Of a stretch of 64,000 bases of DNA, positions 24,464 to 34,341 are shown piece by piece. The notes below the pieces were generated by a model that was given only the letters and a program-made list of their open reading frames with translations, searched no databases and was not told the origin of the DNA. How positions within the stretch are numbered: the first letter of the stretch is position 1; every line of letters starts with the position of its first letter. The DNA comes from Planococcus sp. CPCC 101016. GTDB lineage: Bacteria > Bacillota > Bacilli > Bacillales_A > Planococcaceae. The position numbers and the translations under genes were made by a program. Location of the stretch: positions 1,737,624-1,801,623 of the forward strand of contig NZ_VOHB01000002.1 of the NCBI RefSeq assembly GCF_007859295.1, in the 5' to 3' direction.

Positions 24464-25948
24464 ATGCTGAAAGTGAAAGATTATGAGTTTTGGTTTTTAA
24501 CGGGAAGTCAACATCTATATGGCAAAGAAGCACTCGATGAAGTAGAAAATAACTCGAAGCTTATTGCTGAAGGGTTGGATAAAAACGACAATATTCCATA
24601 TAAAATTGTTTTTAAATCTGTTCTGACGAATGCAAACGATATAAGAAAAGTTATTTTGGAAGCAAATAGTGATGAAAATTGTGCAGGAATTATTACATGG
24701 ATGCATACGTTCTCTCCCGCTAAAATGTGGATTTCGGGACTTGCATCGCTTCAAAAACCATTGCTTCATTTTGGTACACAGTTTAACCGTGATATCCCTT
24801 GGCAGGAAATTGATATGGATTTTATGAATTTGAATCAATCTGCTCACGGTGATCGCGAATATGGATTTATTGCTACAAGAATGGACATAGCCCGAAAAGT
24901 AGTCGTTGGCCATTGGGAGAAGGACGAAGTTGTTAAAGATATTGGCAGCTGGATGAACACTTCCGTAGCAGTTACAGAAGGAGTTAATATTAGAGTTGCC
25001 CGTTTCGGTGACAATATGCGGAATGTGGCAGTAACCGATGGCAATAAAGTAGAAGCACAGATCAAATTCGGTTGGACAGTGGATTATTACGGTATTGGTG
25101 ATTTAGTAGAAGAAATGAATAAAGTCACTGAGGAAGAACTCAATAATTTGTATAGCGAGTATGAAAGCTTGTACGATCTTCCTTCAGAAGCTGCAGAACC
25201 AGGTGCGATCAGAGAATCTATCTTAGAACAGGCGCGCATTGAATTGGGATTGAAGAAATTCCTTTCTGAGCGGAATTACAATGCTTTCACAACGAATTTT
25301 GAAGATCTCCATGGCATGAAACAGCTTCCAGGCTTGGCTGCCCAGCGTCTGATGGCACAAGGATACGGCTTTGCTGGTGAAGGTGACTGGAAGACAGCAG
25401 CATTATTGCGTATGATGAAAATCATTTCAAGAAATGAAGGAACATCCTTTATGGAGGACTATACATATCATTTAGAACCAGGAAATGAAATGATATTAGG
25501 CTCTCATATGCTTGAAATCTGTCCAAGCATTTCTGCAACTAAGCCAAAGATTATTGTTCAACCGCTTGGTATTGGCGGAAAAGAAGATCCGGCTCGACTT
25601 GTATTTGATGGACAGGGAGGGAAAGCAGTAGTTGCTTCGTTAGTGGAATTGAGAGGCAGATACCGCTTGGTCATCAATGAAGTACAAGCAGAGCAGCCAA
25701 CAGAAGAAACGCCAAACTTACCGGTTGCAAAAGTATTGTGGAAACCTGAGCCTTCATTAAGTGGAGCGACTGAAGCATGGATTTATGCTGGTGGTGCCCA
25801 TCATAGTGTTTTCTCGCTTGAAGTTACAACTGATCAACTATATGAATTTGCAAACATGACGGGTATTGAATGCATTATTATTGATCAAAATACGTCTGTT
25901 AGACAGTTAAGAAATGAATTGAAACTGGGCCAGGTCATTTGGCAATAA
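24464..25948 (+). CDS. araA: L-arabinose isomerase
   Basis: 494 residues, the normal length. It isomerises L-arabinose to L-ribulose with Mn2+. Visible: FWFLTGSQHLYG at the start, ITWMHTFSPAKMW, LLHFGTQFNRDIPW, and the metal and catalytic region EGTSFMEDYTYHLEPGNEMI. GGGGGAAG precedes the ATG. Last gene of araDBA, followed by a terminator. Confidence 0.97.
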   Translation: MLKVKDYEFWFLTGSQHLYGKEALDEVENNSKLIAEGLDKNDNIPYKIVFKSVLTNANDIRKVILEANSDENCAGIITWMHTFSPAKMWISGLASLQKPLLHFGTQFNRDIPWQEIDMDFMNLNQSAHGDREYGFIATRMDIARKVVVGHWEKDEVVKDIGSWMNTSVAVTEGVNIRVARFGDNMRNVAVTDGNKVEAQIKFGWTVDYYGIGDLVEEMNKVTEEELNNLYSEYESLYDLPSEAAEPGAIRESILEQARIELGLKKFLSERNYNAFTTNFEDLHGMKQLPGLAAQRLMAQGYGFAGEGDWKTAALLRMMKIISRNEGTSFMEDYTYHLEPGNEMILGSHMLEICPSISATKPKIIVQPLGIGGKEDPARLVFDGQGGKAVVASLVELRGRYRLVINEVQAEQPTEETPNLPVAKVLWKPEPSLSGATEAWIYAGGAHHSVFSLEVTTDQLYEFANMTGIECIIIDQNTSVRQLRNELKLGQVIWQ

Positions 25949-25961
25949 GAACACCGCTTAT

Positions 25962-25994
25962 AAAGACTTGCCGTTTGCTAAGCGGCAAGTCTTT
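25962..25994 (+). terminator. intrinsic terminator after araA
   Basis: AAAGACTTGCCG / CGGCAAGTCTTT stem, weak T-run after it. Confidence 0.7.
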
Positions 25995-26015
25995 ATCTAT
26001 CAAATGATGACTACT

Positions 26016-26061
26016 TTTATTTTGAAAATAAATATGCCGGGTTAACATATACGAACATGTT
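26016..26061 (+). promoter_or_regulatory. araR promoter region with AraR operator
   Basis: AACATATACGAACATGTT (26044-26061) is an AraR-type palindrome, indicating autorepression. It covers a possible -10 (CATATA at 26046) 18 bases after TTGAAA (26022-26027). An A/T palindrome TTTATTTTGAAAATAAA (26016-26032) overlaps the -35. Confidence 0.55.
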
Positions 26062-26099
26062 TATAAAACAGACATGCTTTTCCGAAAAGAGGTGATTAG

Positions 26100-27227
26100 A
26101 TGACGACTAAGTACAATAGGGTTAAACGGGCGGTCAAATCCCGCATCCTCGATGGAATTTATATCCCCAACCAAAAAATCAGTTCAGAAAGTGAGTTAAT
26201 GAAAGAGTTTGGTGTTAGCCGTCATACGGTCAGACTGGCAATTGGTGATTTAGTGACAGCAGGATGGCTTTATCGGGAGCAAGGCTCAGGAACGTTTTGT
26301 GCAGACAGAAGCTCCAATATCAGCTATCAGATTACAAGCCCAAATCCTCAGAAAAGCATTGCCATCGTCACCACATATCTGTCCGATTATATTTTTCCAT
26401 CGATTATTAGAGGAGCAGAGTCAGTACTCAGCGAAGAAGGCTACCAAGTCAGTATATTCAGCACCAATAACAACCATGACATGGAACAGGGAATTTTGGA
26501 AAAAATACTTTCTCAGCAGTTTGATGGGGTAATTGTCGAGCCGACGAAAAGTGGATCTTCCAATCCCAATATTTCTTATTATTTGAAGTTGGAACAACTT
26601 GATATTCCGTATATCATGATCAACGCCTATTATGACGAATTAGAACCAGTAAGTATTGTGATGGATGATGAGAAAGCCGGTTTTTTGCAGACGGAACATT
26701 TGATTAGTCTTGGCCATAAGAATATTGTAGGTTGTTTCAAAACTGATGATAGACAAGGGATTAAGCGGATGAAAGGGTTTTTAAAAGCTCATCGCCAAAA
26801 TAACATTCCGATCCGGCAGTCATATATCATTACCTATACTACTGAAGAAAAATATAAAAAACCTGTAGAAGAGCTGGAGAACCTGCTGGTTTCGAGCAGC
26901 GATTCAATTACGGGTTTAGTTTGCTACAATGACGAACTTGCGATGGCGCTGCTGGAATTATTGCGCACAAAAAACTGTAAAGTACCAGAGGATATTTCAA
27001 TTGTGGGGCATGACGATTCGATGCTGGCAGAAGTATCAGAAGTGAAATTGACTTCGATTTCCCATCCGAAAAGTGAAATGGGGGAACTAGCAGCCAACGC
27101 TATTATTGCGCTGATCAATTCGAAAAATGATAATAGCAACAATTACAATGCAAGTTCAATGATTTATAATCCAGAACTGATTATTAGAAGTTCAACAAAG
27201 AAAATACCTTCTTTGGAAACCGTATAA
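26100..27227 (+). CDS. araR: arabinose repressor AraR
   Basis: 375 residues. The N-terminal 70 residues form a GntR-type winged helix (SESELMKEFGVSRHTVRLAI, then GSGTF). The rest is a LacI/GalR-like periplasmic-binding-protein domain (KSIAIVTTYLSDYIFPSIIR, FDGVIVEPTKSG, ISIVGHDDS). This chimera is characteristic of AraR, which binds L-arabinose and releases its operators. It has its own promoter and an AraR box, between araDBA and abfA. Confidence 0.95.
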   Translation: MTTKYNRVKRAVKSRILDGIYIPNQKISSESELMKEFGVSRHTVRLAIGDLVTAGWLYREQGSGTFCADRSSNISYQITSPNPQKSIAIVTTYLSDYIFPSIIRGAESVLSEEGYQVSIFSTNNNHDMEQGILEKILSQQFDGVIVEPTKSGSSNPNISYYLKLEQLDIPYIMINAYYDELEPVSIVMDDEKAGFLQTEHLISLGHKNIVGCFKTDDRQGIKRMKGFLKAHRQNNIPIRQSYIITYTTEEKYKKPVEELENLLVSSSDSITGLVCYNDELAMALLELLRTKNCKVPEDISIVGHDDSMLAEVSEVKLTSISHPKSEMGELAANAIIALINSKNDNSNNYNASSMIYNPELIIRSSTKKIPSLETV

Positions 27228-27333
27228 ATTATTAAATGCAGTCCATCATTGGTTTTCTTGAAAAGTTCTAAAGACATTTCTTTTCTGGTGGCCACCATCA
27301 AAAAAGAAATGCTTCTTTAAAAAATTTATTATA

Positions 27334-27481
27334 AATAATCTGAAAATTTCGTTGCAAAAACTTCTGTTTCGTATTATAGTTAATTGTACGTACAAGATGA
27401 ATTATTTGTTCATGATATACGAACGTGTTGGGGAGGCGCGGCGCTTCACTTAATTTTTTATATTAAATGAAAGCGCTATCT
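27334..27481 (+). promoter_or_regulatory. abfA promoter with AraR operators, cre and CodY-like site
   Basis: Promoter TTGCAA (27352-27357), 17 bases, TATAGT (27375-27380). AraR operator 1 AATTGTACGTACAAGA (27382-27397) sits on the start site. Operator 2 GATATACGAACGTGTT (27414-27429) is 31 bases on, three helical turns. A perfect cre, TGAAAGCGCTATCT (27468-27481), is placed as a CcpA roadblock. AATAATCTGAAAATT (27334-27348) matches the CodY consensus at 13 of 15 positions just ahead of the -35. Confidence 0.75.
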
Positions 27482-27517
27482 ATATCCAGTTGCATGATCT
27501 GTTAGATGTAGTAATAA

Positions 27518-29068
<1,551 letters not shown>

Positions 29069-29077
29069 ACAGAATCT

Positions 29078-29096
29078 AAAGGAGGTGGCTTTGTAA
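29078..29096 (+). promoter_or_regulatory. non-coding Shine-Dalgarno with start-stop (STAB-SD candidate)
   Basis: A full-strength AAAGGAGGTGG (29078-29088) is followed at 29091 by TTG TAA, a start codon directly followed by a stop. No gene uses it; the araN start lies 80 bases on. Confidence 0.5.
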
Positions 29097-29175
29097 AAAC
29101 TTTTATATATTTGACGTTAATAGGGTTAGGTGAATGGGAAGGTTCAAAAATAGCAAATGACAAGGGGGATTTATT

Positions 29176-30519
29176 TTGAAGAAACTAACTGGGTTTATGC
29201 TATTAATTTTCGTAATGTTGCTTGCGGCTTGCGGTGGAGGCGGAGACACGGCTTCGAGCAGTGCTGGTGAAGCAGATGCAGCAGTATCAGTCGGTGATGA
29301 TATTGAAGGGGCAACCGAATTGAGCTTCTGGACTTTCAATGAGCAGCACATGGATCTATTCGAAGATTCTGCAAAACAGTGGAATGAAGAAAACCCTGAT
29401 AAACCAATCAAACTGAATGCACAGACTTATCCATTTGATCAAATGCACAATAATTTGTCTTTGGCCTTGCAGTCTGGAACAGGGGCACCGGATCTGGCTG
29501 ATATTGAAATCAGACAGTTTTCCAACTTCTTAAAAGGCGATGTTCAATTAGAAGCCATGAATGAATACGTAGAACCTGAACTTGATAAAAATGTTGAAGC
29601 ACGTTTCGACTTGTATGCAAAAGACGACAATTATTACGGCATTCCATATCATGTAGGAGCGACGGTTATGTACTATAACCAAGAAATTATGGACGAAGCT
29701 GGTGTCGATATCGATTCTATCGTAACTTGGGATGATTATATAGAAGCTGGTAAACAAGTAGTAGAAAAAACTGGTAAATCAATGACAACTGTTGAAACGA
29801 CTGAACAATTCACTCTTTTCCCTTTGATCAGCCAACGCGGTTCCAATTATTTTGATGAAAATGGCGAAATTATCATGGACAATGAAGTGAACGTTGAAAC
29901 CTTGCAATTTGTTCAAGACATGATTTATAAACATGAAATTGCAGTAGCAGCGCCTGGCGGTAAGCATCATGCGGAAGAATATTATGGATTTATGAACAAT
30001 GGTGGAGCTGCATCTCTTATGATGCCAATCTGGTATATGGGCAGATTCATCGATTATATGCCTGACCTTGAAGGCAAAATGCAGATCAGACCTCTTCCGG
30101 TATGGGAAGAAGGCGGGAATAGAACTGCTGGAATCGGCGGTACTGGTACTGTAGTTACAAATCAGAGTGAATCTCCTGATCTTGCGAAAGAATTTCTTGC
30201 ATATACTAAATTAACTGAAGAAGCAAACGTGAAATTATGGACAGTGCTAGGATTCGATCCGCCAAGATTTGATGTTTGGGATAATGAAGAAATGAAAGCG
30301 GACAATAAATACTATTCTTATTTCCATGATGGCATTTTCGATATGCTTTCAGAAATCCGTGAAGAAATTGCACCAATTTATTACACGCCGGACTATAGCA
30401 GTGCACAGCACGAAGTAGAAAGCACTGTTTTGTACAATGTATTGGTTCAACAGAAGAAAACACCTCAAGAAGCTTTGACCGAAGCTGCAGAAGCAGTCAA
30501 GAGCAAACAGACAGATTAA
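29176..30519 (+). CDS. araN: arabino-oligosaccharide-binding lipoprotein
   Basis: 447 residues. The lipoprotein signal ends with LLAACGGG (Cys near residue 19). An acidic Ser-rich linker follows, then a family-1 extracellular solute-binding domain. It closely follows B. subtilis AraN (ELSFWTFN, DLADIEIRQFSNFLKG, HAEEYYGFMNNGGAASLMMP, IWYMGRFIDYMPDL). It captures alpha-1,5-arabino-oligosaccharides for AraPQ. TTG start at 29176 with AAGGGGG ahead. Confidence 0.94.
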   Translation: MKKLTGFMLLIFVMLLAACGGGGDTASSSAGEADAAVSVGDDIEGATELSFWTFNEQHMDLFEDSAKQWNEENPDKPIKLNAQTYPFDQMHNNLSLALQSGTGAPDLADIEIRQFSNFLKGDVQLEAMNEYVEPELDKNVEARFDLYAKDDNYYGIPYHVGATVMYYNQEIMDEAGVDIDSIVTWDDYIEAGKQVVEKTGKSMTTVETTEQFTLFPLISQRGSNYFDENGEIIMDNEVNVETLQFVQDMIYKHEIAVAAPGGKHHAEEYYGFMNNGGAASLMMPIWYMGRFIDYMPDLEGKMQIRPLPVWEEGGNRTAGIGGTGTVVTNQSESPDLAKEFLAYTKLTEEANVKLWTVLGFDPPRFDVWDNEEMKADNKYYSYFHDGIFDMLSEIREEIAPIYYTPDYSSAQHEVESTVLYNVLVQQKKTPQEALTEAAEAVKSKQTD

Positions 30520-30541
30520 TAAGAGCGAAGGCAAGTGAAGC

Positions 30542-30572
30542 CTGGACTGTCATATTCGTATGGCAGTCGTAG
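30542..30572 (+). other. UUCG-capped intercistronic hairpin
   Basis: GACTGTCATA / TATGGCAGTC stem (30545-30554, 30559-30568) with one G-U pair, capped by the very stable tetraloop TTCG; no T-run follows. Located between araN and araP. Confidence 0.7.
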
Positions 30573-30634
30573 GTTTTCTATGTAACTGAGTCAGAGCGTG
30601 AAAAGATGTTGAGTATAGAAAAGGAGGATTGAAA

Positions 30635-31588
30635 ATGGTAAACGATCCTATAACGAATAAGCTGGAAGAAGCTTCTAGTGATAGAGTTTATAAAAAGCCA
30701 AGCAAACTGGCATTTTTAAATTCAAAAAAAGTTGCACCCTATGTATTTATATCACCTTTTATTATATCCTTTTTGATATTGACTCTTTACCCTACAATCC
30801 AGGCATTCATCATGAGTTTTCAGAGAGTGTTGCCGGGAAATGTTGAGTTTATCGGATTAAGCAATTATGAACGCATTTTTAACCCCACGTTTTTCCTAGC
30901 ATTAAAAAATACCACTTTGTACGTTATCTTTACTGTCGTGATCTTGGTGGTAATTCCAATTCTGTTAGCGGTATTTTTAGATTCCAAATTAGTGAGATTC
31001 AAAACGATTTTCAGAGCATCGTTATTCATTCCATCACTAACTTCAATCATTGTCGCGGGTACAATTTTCCGTATGATGTTTGGTGAATCTGACACAGCAG
31101 TAGCGAATCAGGTTGTTACATTTTTTGGCCTGGAAGCCATCGATTGGCGGTACAACTCATGGTCAGCGATGTTCCTGATGGTCACCCTTGCTTCATGGCG
31201 TTGGATGGGCGTCAATGTACTGTATTTCTTAGCAGCATTGCAAAGTGTACCTAAAGAATTATACGAATCGGCAGATATTGACGGCGCCAATGTCTTTAAG
31301 AAATTCCGCTACGTGACATTGCCATTTTTGAAACCGATTACGATATTCGTGGTCACCATTTCAATTATCAACGGCTTCCGGATGTTTGAAGAAAGCTTCG
31401 TCTTCTGGGAGACCAGTTCACCAGGGAACATTGGCCTTTCAGTAATCGGATATATCTACCAAGAAGGTATTCAACAGAATGACATGGGCTTTGGAGCAGC
31501 TATCGGAATTGTATTGATGCTGATCATCTTCGCAGTCAGCTTCATCCAACTTATACTTACTGGAGCCTTTAAAAGGAGCGATGAATAG
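30635..31588 (+). CDS. araP: arabino-oligosaccharide ABC permease AraP
   Basis: 317 residues, six membrane helices, binding-protein-dependent permease family MalF type. The EAA loop reads ELYESADIDGANVFKKFRYV. ATG at 30635 is preceded by AAGGAGG; the TTG at 30629 is too near that site. It pairs with AraQ, whose start follows directly. Confidence 0.94.
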   Translation: MVNDPITNKLEEASSDRVYKKPSKLAFLNSKKVAPYVFISPFIISFLILTLYPTIQAFIMSFQRVLPGNVEFIGLSNYERIFNPTFFLALKNTTLYVIFTVVILVVIPILLAVFLDSKLVRFKTIFRASLFIPSLTSIIVAGTIFRMMFGESDTAVANQVVTFFGLEAIDWRYNSWSAMFLMVTLASWRWMGVNVLYFLAALQSVPKELYESADIDGANVFKKFRYVTLPFLKPITIFVVTISIINGFRMFEESFVFWETSSPGNIGLSVIGYIYQEGIQQNDMGFGAAIGIVLMLIIFAVSFIQLILTGAFKRSDE

Positions 31589-32428
31589 ATGAAGAAGAAA
31601 AAAAATAAAGCCCTAAAATGGATCGTTAACTTAAGTTTTGTCTTTATCTCTTTTATAGCCCTTTTCCCGGTGTTCGGTTTGATCGTATCATCTTTTCGCC
31701 CATCATCCGATCTGATGCGGAGCGGAATGAGCTTAACGTTTGATCTCGGTGATTTAAGCTTAAGCAACTATATTTTTATTTTCACTCAAGCCGATTCCTA
31801 CTGGCAGTGGTACGCCAACAGCTTGATTGTTTCATCACTTGTGATTTTCTTATCCCTCTTCTTTTCCTCGATGGTGGGATATGCATTGGCTTTGTATGAT
31901 TTTAAAGGAAAGAACTTCATTTTCACACTCGTGTTATTCATCATCATGGTGCCATTTGAAATTTTGATGTTGCCATTGTACAAACTGATGATCACGTTGC
32001 AGCTTATCGATACGTATTTTGCGGTCATGCTTCCATTGATCGTTGCTCCAATCGCAGTGTTTTTCTTCCGGCAATATGCACTTGGCCTTCCGAAAGAATT
32101 GATGGACGCTGCTCGAATGGATGGCACTACAGAATACGGTATCTTCTTTAAAATCATGATGCCTTTGATGCTGCCTTCCTTCGCTGCTATGGCAATTTTA
32201 CAAGGCTTGAACAGTTGGAATAACTTCCTGTGGCCGCTTTTGGTTTTAAGATCGGATAGTATGTTTACGTTGCCTGTTGGACTCGCGACGCTGCTGACTC
32301 CATACGGCAATAATTACGATGTATTGATTGCGGGATCTGTTATGACGATTCTTCCAATCGTCGTTTTGTTTATCTATTTCCAACGTTTCTTTATTTCAGG
32401 ATTGGCAGTAGGCGGCGTTAAGGGATAG
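31589..32428 (+). CDS. araQ: arabino-oligosaccharide ABC permease AraQ
   Basis: 279 residues, six membrane helices, MalG type. EAA loop ELMDAARMDGTTEYGIFFKI. The start codon is immediately after the araP stop, and AAAGGAG lies inside the end of araP. No ATPase gene is present in this locus; in B. subtilis the shared MsmX ATPase serves AraNPQ, and the same is likely here. Confidence 0.94.
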   Translation: MKKKKNKALKWIVNLSFVFISFIALFPVFGLIVSSFRPSSDLMRSGMSLTFDLGDLSLSNYIFIFTQADSYWQWYANSLIVSSLVIFLSLFFSSMVGYALALYDFKGKNFIFTLVLFIIMVPFEILMLPLYKLMITLQLIDTYFAVMLPLIVAPIAVFFFRQYALGLPKELMDAARMDGTTEYGIFFKIMMPLMLPSFAAMAILQGLNSWNNFLWPLLVLRSDSMFTLPVGLATLLTPYGNNYDVLIAGSVMTILPIVVLFIYFQRFFISGLAVGGVKG

Positions 32429-32461
32429 AAGGAAATCTTTAAGTTGATGGAGAGTGGCAGC

Positions 32462-33082
32462 ATGAATGGTAAAGCAATCGTTACATCACTAGATACGATA
32501 CTTCAATGGATAACTAAATTCGTTGTTTTAAATTTGTTTTGGTTTCTCTATACAGCCCGCGGGCTAGTCGTCTTCGGCATATTTCCGGCAACGGCTGCCG
32601 CATTAAGAGTCATGCATAAATGGCTGGATGGAGAAGAAGATATTCCGACAAGACAATCCTTTAAACAGTATTACAAAGAAGTATTCAAAGATGCCAATAA
32701 AATCGGGTGGACACTCTCTTTGGTCGGAGCAGTTTTATTTCTCAATTATAAGATTATTGCTGACTCTGATGAAGGAGTATGGATAGGAACCATTTTCGGG
32801 TTCTATTTCGTCACTTTTTTCTATCTCATTATCGTCGCTTGGACATTTCCTCTGTTGATCCGATTTGAAAATCATTGGATGAAACATCTGAAAAGCGCTT
32901 TGATCATCGGGTTAGTAAAAATCCATTATACAATTGCCATCTACACAGTGATGTTTTCAATTATTTACCTGACGCTCACTTATCCGGGAATTCTCCCTTT
33001 TTTCTCAATCAGTTTGTTTGTGTGTATCTGGTATTGGCTGTCGCTTCAAGTTTTAAAGAAATTGGAAGCAACTGTCCAATAA
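32462..33082 (+). CDS. DUF624 (YesL-like) membrane protein
   Basis: 206 residues, about five membrane helices. The N-terminal helix (NLFWFLYTARGLVVFGIFPA) followed by AALRVMHKWLDGEED is the DUF624/YesL pattern, common next to sugar ABC importers and glycosidases of Firmicutes. The function is unknown; it may assist or tune the neighbouring importer. ATG at 32462 has GGAG nine bases ahead; a TTG/ATG pair at 32444-32449 is an alternative start. Confidence 0.8.
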   Translation: MNGKAIVTSLDTILQWITKFVVLNLFWFLYTARGLVVFGIFPATAAALRVMHKWLDGEEDIPTRQSFKQYYKEVFKDANKIGWTLSLVGAVLFLNYKIIADSDEGVWIGTIFGFYFVTFFYLIIVAWTFPLLIRFENHWMKHLKSALIIGLVKIHYTIAIYTVMFSIIYLTLTYPGILPFFSISLFVCIWYWLSLQVLKKLEATVQ

Positions 33083-33141
33083 CTGCACCTGTTCTTTATC
33101 TAAAAACCTAAATTAAACTATTAAAGCAGGAGAGATTGAAT

Positions 33142-34299
33142 ATGCCGAAATTTGATGAAGTAGCCGTAACCACACCCGTAGGAACGAAACCGGGGTTGCC
33201 GGAACAAATCGCCATCACTTTTGAAAATGGCGATAAAGCACTGGTTCCAGTGAAATGGGAGGAGCCGGAAACGGGATATTACGATGAAGCAGGCCGGTAT
33301 GAAGTCGAGGGCCAATTAAAGCTTTTAGAATATCCAAATCCCCTTGTGGAACAAAGAGCCGATCCTTATATCTATAAGCATACGGATGGCTATTATTATT
33401 TCACCGGGTCTTATCCGGAATACGACCGCATTGTCTTAAGGCGCGCAAAATCAATCACTGAGCTGGCAGAAGCGGAAGAAACAGTTATTTGGAAAAAACG
33501 TGAGACGGGCATCATGTCATTGCATATCTGGGCTCCTGAAATTCATTATATTGACGGGAAATGGTATATCCATTACGCCGCCGGAGACGTTGACGATATC
33601 TGGGCAATCCGGCCGTACGTGTTGGAATGTGAAGCTGAAAACCCGCTTGAAGGAGAATGGAGCGAAAAAGGTCAAGTCAATACTGACTTCCAAAGCTTCT
33701 CATTGGATGCGACAACTTTTGAGCATAACGGAAAACGGTTTCTTGTATGGGCACAAAAAGTCGATGAAGAAACCGTTTCAAATCTTTATATTGCCGAAAT
33801 GAGCAACCCATGGACAATAAAAAATGAACAGGTGCTGCTATCAACCCCGGAATTTGAATGGGAGCAGAAAGGCTTTTATGTAAATGAAGGCGCAGCGGTA
33901 ATTAATAGAAACGGCAAAGTATTTATTTCCTATTCAGGAAGCGCTACGGATGACCGATATGTGATGGGGCTTTTGACTGCAGATGAGCAAAGCGATTTAC
34001 TCGACCCGGAATCCTGGGAAAAATCCACAGAACCCGTATTTGTGTCAAATGAAAAAACCGCTGAGTATGGACCTGGACACAATAGTTTCACAGTAGCAGA
34101 GGACGGAGTCACGGACTTGCTTGTCTACCATGCTCGGCCTTACAAAGAAATCGAAGGCAATCCATTATATGATCATAATCGACATGCACGTGTACAACAG
34201 CTCTTATGGAGTGATGAAGGAACACCGATATTTGGTTACCCAGGACAAACTGAGTTCTTATTGGATCGAAAAATTACTGCTTTAGTAGAAGTGGTATGA
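33142..34299 (+). CDS. GH43-family glycosidase with N-terminal Ig-like domain
   Basis: 385 residues, no signal peptide. The first 65 residues resemble a bacterial Ig-like (BIG_4) domain (VTTPVGTKPGLPEQIAITF, VPVKWEEP). The five-bladed GH43 domain follows: ADPYIYKHTDGYYYFTGS with the base Asp, HIWAPEIHYIDGKWYIHYAA, and NEGAAVINRNGKVFISYSG with the likely acid Glu. Context suggests an intracellular arabinofuranosidase or exo-arabinanase acting on imported oligomers. AGGAGAG precedes the ATG at 33142. Confidence 0.85.
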   Translation: MPKFDEVAVTTPVGTKPGLPEQIAITFENGDKALVPVKWEEPETGYYDEAGRYEVEGQLKLLEYPNPLVEQRADPYIYKHTDGYYYFTGSYPEYDRIVLRRAKSITELAEAEETVIWKKRETGIMSLHIWAPEIHYIDGKWYIHYAAGDVDDIWAIRPYVLECEAENPLEGEWSEKGQVNTDFQSFSLDATTFEHNGKRFLVWAQKVDEETVSNLYIAEMSNPWTIKNEQVLLSTPEFEWEQKGFYVNEGAAVINRNGKVFISYSGSATDDRYVMGLLTADEQSDLLDPESWEKSTEPVFVSNEKTAEYGPGHNSFTVAEDGVTDLLVYHARPYKEIEGNPLYDHNRHARVQQLLWSDEGTPIFGYPGQTEFLLDRKITALVEVV

Positions 34300-34341
34300 C
34301 GATTCAAGATTGCTCATTACCGGTGAAAGGAATGGGATTGG

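Noticed and set aside
31798..32310. 170-codon minus-strand frame opposite araQ
   Set aside because: Shadow of a membrane protein gene; no start signals.
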